From contig CAMXPV010000007.1 of NCBI GenBank assembly GCA_947245585.1, forward strand, positions 1 to 64,000: a stretch of 64,000 nucleotides of DNA. Reading direction: 5' to 3'. The position numbers were made by a program, and so were the translations under genes. The DNA comes from an uncultured Lachnospiraceae bacterium (GTDB lineage Bacteria > Bacillota > Clostridia > Lachnospirales > Lachnospiraceae). This document shows, piece after piece, positions 61,919 to 64,000 of the stretch. A model generated the notes under the pieces. That model did not search any database. It was given only the letters and a program-made list of their open reading frames with translations, and had not been told where the DNA came from. How positions within the stretch are numbered: the stretch's first letter is position 1; the number at the start of each line of letters is the position of its first letter.

Positions 61919-64000
61919 TTATATTTCAAAATCTTTCTCTGTATACCGCCTCCGGTAATACTCCATCGTCCGGTATTCCAGAATATCTTTCATCTGTCTT
62001 CCAAACGCTTCGGTTTTTATGATCTCCACCAGTTCTTCCCTGATCGCCAGTGCATAACCTTCCCTGTCAACAAAAAAGCCTTTCCCGGAAGCTTTTAAAA
62101 AATGAATCGGCATACTTTTCGCTTTACTAAGATGCTGCCTGTCCGTCATTTTTTGATAGTCGGCATATGACATGTCCGGTGTCAGGTCTTTCCAATTTGT
62201 CCCGGTATCAAAAAACGCCTTCCAACTCGCCAATACAGCTTCGTCCGTGACCGCCATCCGCACATTTCCATGGTTATAGAAACTGTACAGAATCGGCATC
62301 TTATAGACCTTCTGCATATCCGTGGTTTCCATCAGCGAGAGGAATTCCCGGCCAATGCTGTCATACAGAGTTTGTTCCTTTTCGGACAGCTCATCCAGAT
62401 CATGCAAAAAATCCAGATACCGCCGGAAGGGATTTTCCTTTGCGTGCCTCATACAATACTGATATATTTCATCATCCATATAGGTAAAAAGCTCCATCCT
62501 CGTCGGCACCCTGTTGCCAAGCAGTTCCTTAACCCGGTGATATTCCAACGTAATCCTTTCCCTGATTGACAAAGACTTTTTCTCCATCTCGTAAAACAGA
62601 TCAATCAGTCTTATATCAAAATCCACAATACAGTCGTCCGGGTACTCTATCCTATCATGGTCGTTTATTACCCGCTCGCCACGGCTTCCTCCACCACTCA
62701 AAAGAAACGGCGCACGGCCCGCTTTCTCATAATTCCCGATAAAATCAAGCACATTCAAATATTCCTTGCCCCGGCAGGTGCGAAGCCCTCTTCCAAGCTG
62801 CTGTAAAAACACAATCGGCGATTCCGTAGGCCGCAAAAACATGACCATATCAAGGGCAGCAATGTCTACGCCCTCATTGAACATATCCACCGAAAAGATT
62901 ACCTGAATCTCCTGTCTTTTCAGCATTGCAACCGCCTGATCCCGATCCTTGGAAAACGCGCCGTCCGCATTGCTGTACACCGCCGCCGCTTTGATCCCGC
63001 GTTTACAAAATTCTCTTGCCATATCCTCCGCATGTTGTCTGGAGCAGCAGAAACCCAACGCTCTTTTTGACGGATATTTTCTGTAATATTTGTAGATCAA
63101 ATCGTATCTGCCACCATTGCCGATATAGGCCGCATTCAACTCCCTTTCCTCATAACGGCCCTTCACAAGATGCAGGGAAGAATAGTCTGTTGCATCATAG
63201 ATGCCGTAATAGTGAAACGGCACCAACATTCCCTTGTTGATTCCCTCTTTTAAAGAAATTTCATAGGGCACATTGTAATCGCAGATTTCATAAATATTTT
63301 TGCCGTCCATCCTCTCCGGCGTGGCTGTAAGCCCCAACAAAAACTGTGGGTTAAAATAATGGACGATTCTCTGATATTGTTCGTTTACGGCATGATGAAA
63401 TTCGTCAATCACCAGATAATCAAAATAATCCGCTGAAAAATACTCTTCCCTCAAATATTCTTCCCTGCCAAGCGTCGCCACCGATGCAAAAATAACGTCC
63501 TTGTCCGTATCCTTACGTTTTCCATCAAAAAAACCGTAATTCTCTGACTGTCTGACATTGCGAAAGGCCACCGCCGCCTGCTGTAATATTTCTTCCCGGT
63601 GAGCCACAAACAACACCCGTTTATATGGTGCAGAATCAAAGGCCGCCAAATAGGTTTTCCCGATTCCCGTAGCCGCCTGTACCAACCCCTTCGCCGCGCC
63701 CTCCGCCCGACTGTTTTCCAACGCATATAATGCCTCTATCTGGGCTCCTCTCGGTTGAAAAAAGTTTTGTATCTCTGTAGTTTCCGTCTCGTCCTGTATC
63801 GTTTCTTCCGATTTATCATACCTTGCCAAATCCTTTGCCAACGCCGGTTTGTGCCAATTCCGTGAATAGGACAAAAGCTCCCTGTCGTCAATCGCAATCG
63901 AATGGCGGGTAAACAAATCCATAAACGTCTCATAAAAAAGAGTGAAATTTTGACTGTCCGAAAGACTGCTGAAGCGATAATTCCATTCTATGCCGGAGGT
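61919..64000 (-). CDS. SF2 helicase with DUF3427-type end (5' part outside window)
   Basis: The frame is open to the window edge, so at least 26 residues lie before the first internal ATG (63922), and the true start is beyond 64000. Helicase motifs are QAATGIGKTYLAAF (Walker A), VIDEFHHA (DEFH in place of DEAH), LLGLTATPERMDG, FSVDMFNEGVDIAALDMVMFL and QQLGRGLRTC. The C-terminal ~250 residues (DRIEYPDDCIVDFDIRL, RVPTRMELFTYMDDEIYQYC) resemble DUF3427-type helicases, which often carry a PLD-like nuclease domain at the N-terminus. That would lie outside this window. Such proteins occur in defence and mobile regions. It ends 92 bases before the Fic gene. Confidence 0.85.
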   Translation of the reverse strand, partial: TSGIEWNYRFSSLSDSQNFTLFYETFMDLFTRHSIAIDDRELLSYSRNWHKPALAKDLARYDKSEETIQDETETTEIQNFFQPRGAQIEALYALENSRAEGAAKGLVQAATGIGKTYLAAFDSAPYKRVLFVAHREEILQQAAVAFRNVRQSENYGFFDGKRKDTDKDVIFASVATLGREEYLREEYFSADYFDYLVIDEFHHAVNEQYQRIVHYFNPQFLLGLTATPERMDGKNIYEICDYNVPYEISLKEGINKGMLVPFHYYGIYDATDYSSLHLVKGRYEERELNAAYIGNGGRYDLIYKYYRKYPSKRALGFCCSRQHAEDMAREFCKRGIKAAAVYSNADGAFSKDRDQAVAMLKRQEIQVIFSVDMFNEGVDIAALDMVMFLRPTESPIVFLQQLGRGLRTCRGKEYLNVLDFIGNYEKAGRAPFLLSGGGSRGERVINDHDRIEYPDDCIVDFDIRLIDLFYEMEKKSLSIRERITLEYHRVKELLGNRVPTRMELFTYMDDEIYQYCMRHAKENPFRRYLDFLHDLDELSEKEQTLYDSIGREFLSLMETTDMQKVYKMPILYSFYNHGNVRMAVTDEAVLASWKAFFDTGTNWKDLTPDMSYADYQKMTDRQHLSKAKSMPIHFLKASGKGFFVDREGYALAIREELVEIIKTEAFGRQMKDILEYRTMEYYRRRYTEKDFEI

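Noticed and set aside
1-64000. CRISPR arrays, tRNA and rRNA genes
   Set aside because: I read for regularly spaced direct repeats, tRNA T-arm motifs and rRNA segments and found none. The only regular repeat array is the MraZ operator. A tRNA scan would settle this.

Overview
The window looks like chromosome from a spore-forming member of the Clostridia, most likely Lachnospiraceae. It carries a division/cell-wall (dcw) cluster that runs into the sporulation genes spoIIGA and sigE, a SpoVD-type PBP, the clostridial SCIFF peptide with its radical-SAM maturase, and a prkC/prpC block arranged as in Firmicutes. Almost everything is on the minus strand, so operons read from high to low coordinates. 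The exceptions are a small XRE regulator (23.2 kb) and a CNNM/CorC-family protein (53.4 kb). TTG and GTG starts with strong AGGAGG sites are frequent. I see no rRNA, tRNA, CRISPR array or insertion sequence.

Layout. 0-1.9 kb: AT-rich operon with two immunity-like proteins and an EF-Tu-domain-III-like zinc-ribbon protein. 1.9-4.0 kb: REC/HD-GYP/GGDEF response regulator. 4.0-19.1 kb: sigE, spoIIGA, ftsZ, divIB/ftsQ, murA, ftsW, murD, mraY, spoVD, ftsI-type PBP, ftsL, rsmH and mraZ, headed by a promoter followed by four phased MraZ boxes. 19.1-21.2 kb: lgt and ychF. 21.2-34.3 kb: AT-rich accessory region. It holds a frameshifted membrane protein, an XRE regulator with paired operators, an immunity/toxin-remnant cluster, a probable retron, and two paralogous exported proteins flanking a HigBA-type toxin-antitoxin pair. 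34.3-46.7 kb: housekeeping run rsgA, prkC, prpC, rlmN, rsmB, a zinc protease, fmt, def, priA, murE. 46.9-53.2 kb: recJ, secDF, scfB, scfA and a TIGR04086-type membrane protein. 53.4-64 kb: a CNNM-family protein, a HAD phosphatase, an SseB-like protein, aspS, hisS, a zinc-ribbon membrane protein, a Fic protein and a helicase cut by the window end.

The most interesting locus is 25.98-30.23 kb. An OLD-like ATPase-TOPRIM gene, a structured 180-nt segment, a retron-like reverse transcriptase and a DUF6602-like protein lie in one operon. The segment between ATPase and RT is bounded by a perfect 9-bp inverted repeat whose 5' arm overlaps the last ATPase codons and is followed at once by a G. That is the expected a1/a2 and branch-G layout of a retron msr-msd RNA. 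The RT lacks the usual NAxxH and VTG motifs in canonical form, so this may be a divergent retron. Immediately downstream is a promoter, a structured leader and a terminator-like hairpin that could be a separate small RNA or an attenuator.

Other regulatory structure read directly from the sequence includes two TGACA-N9-TGTCA operators around a promoter, a long-spacer promoter upstream of spoIIGA, a hairpin hiding the recJ ribosome-binding site, a toxin-antitoxin promoter buried in a 15-bp hairpin, and a dispersed hairpin repeat before rsgA and rsmB.
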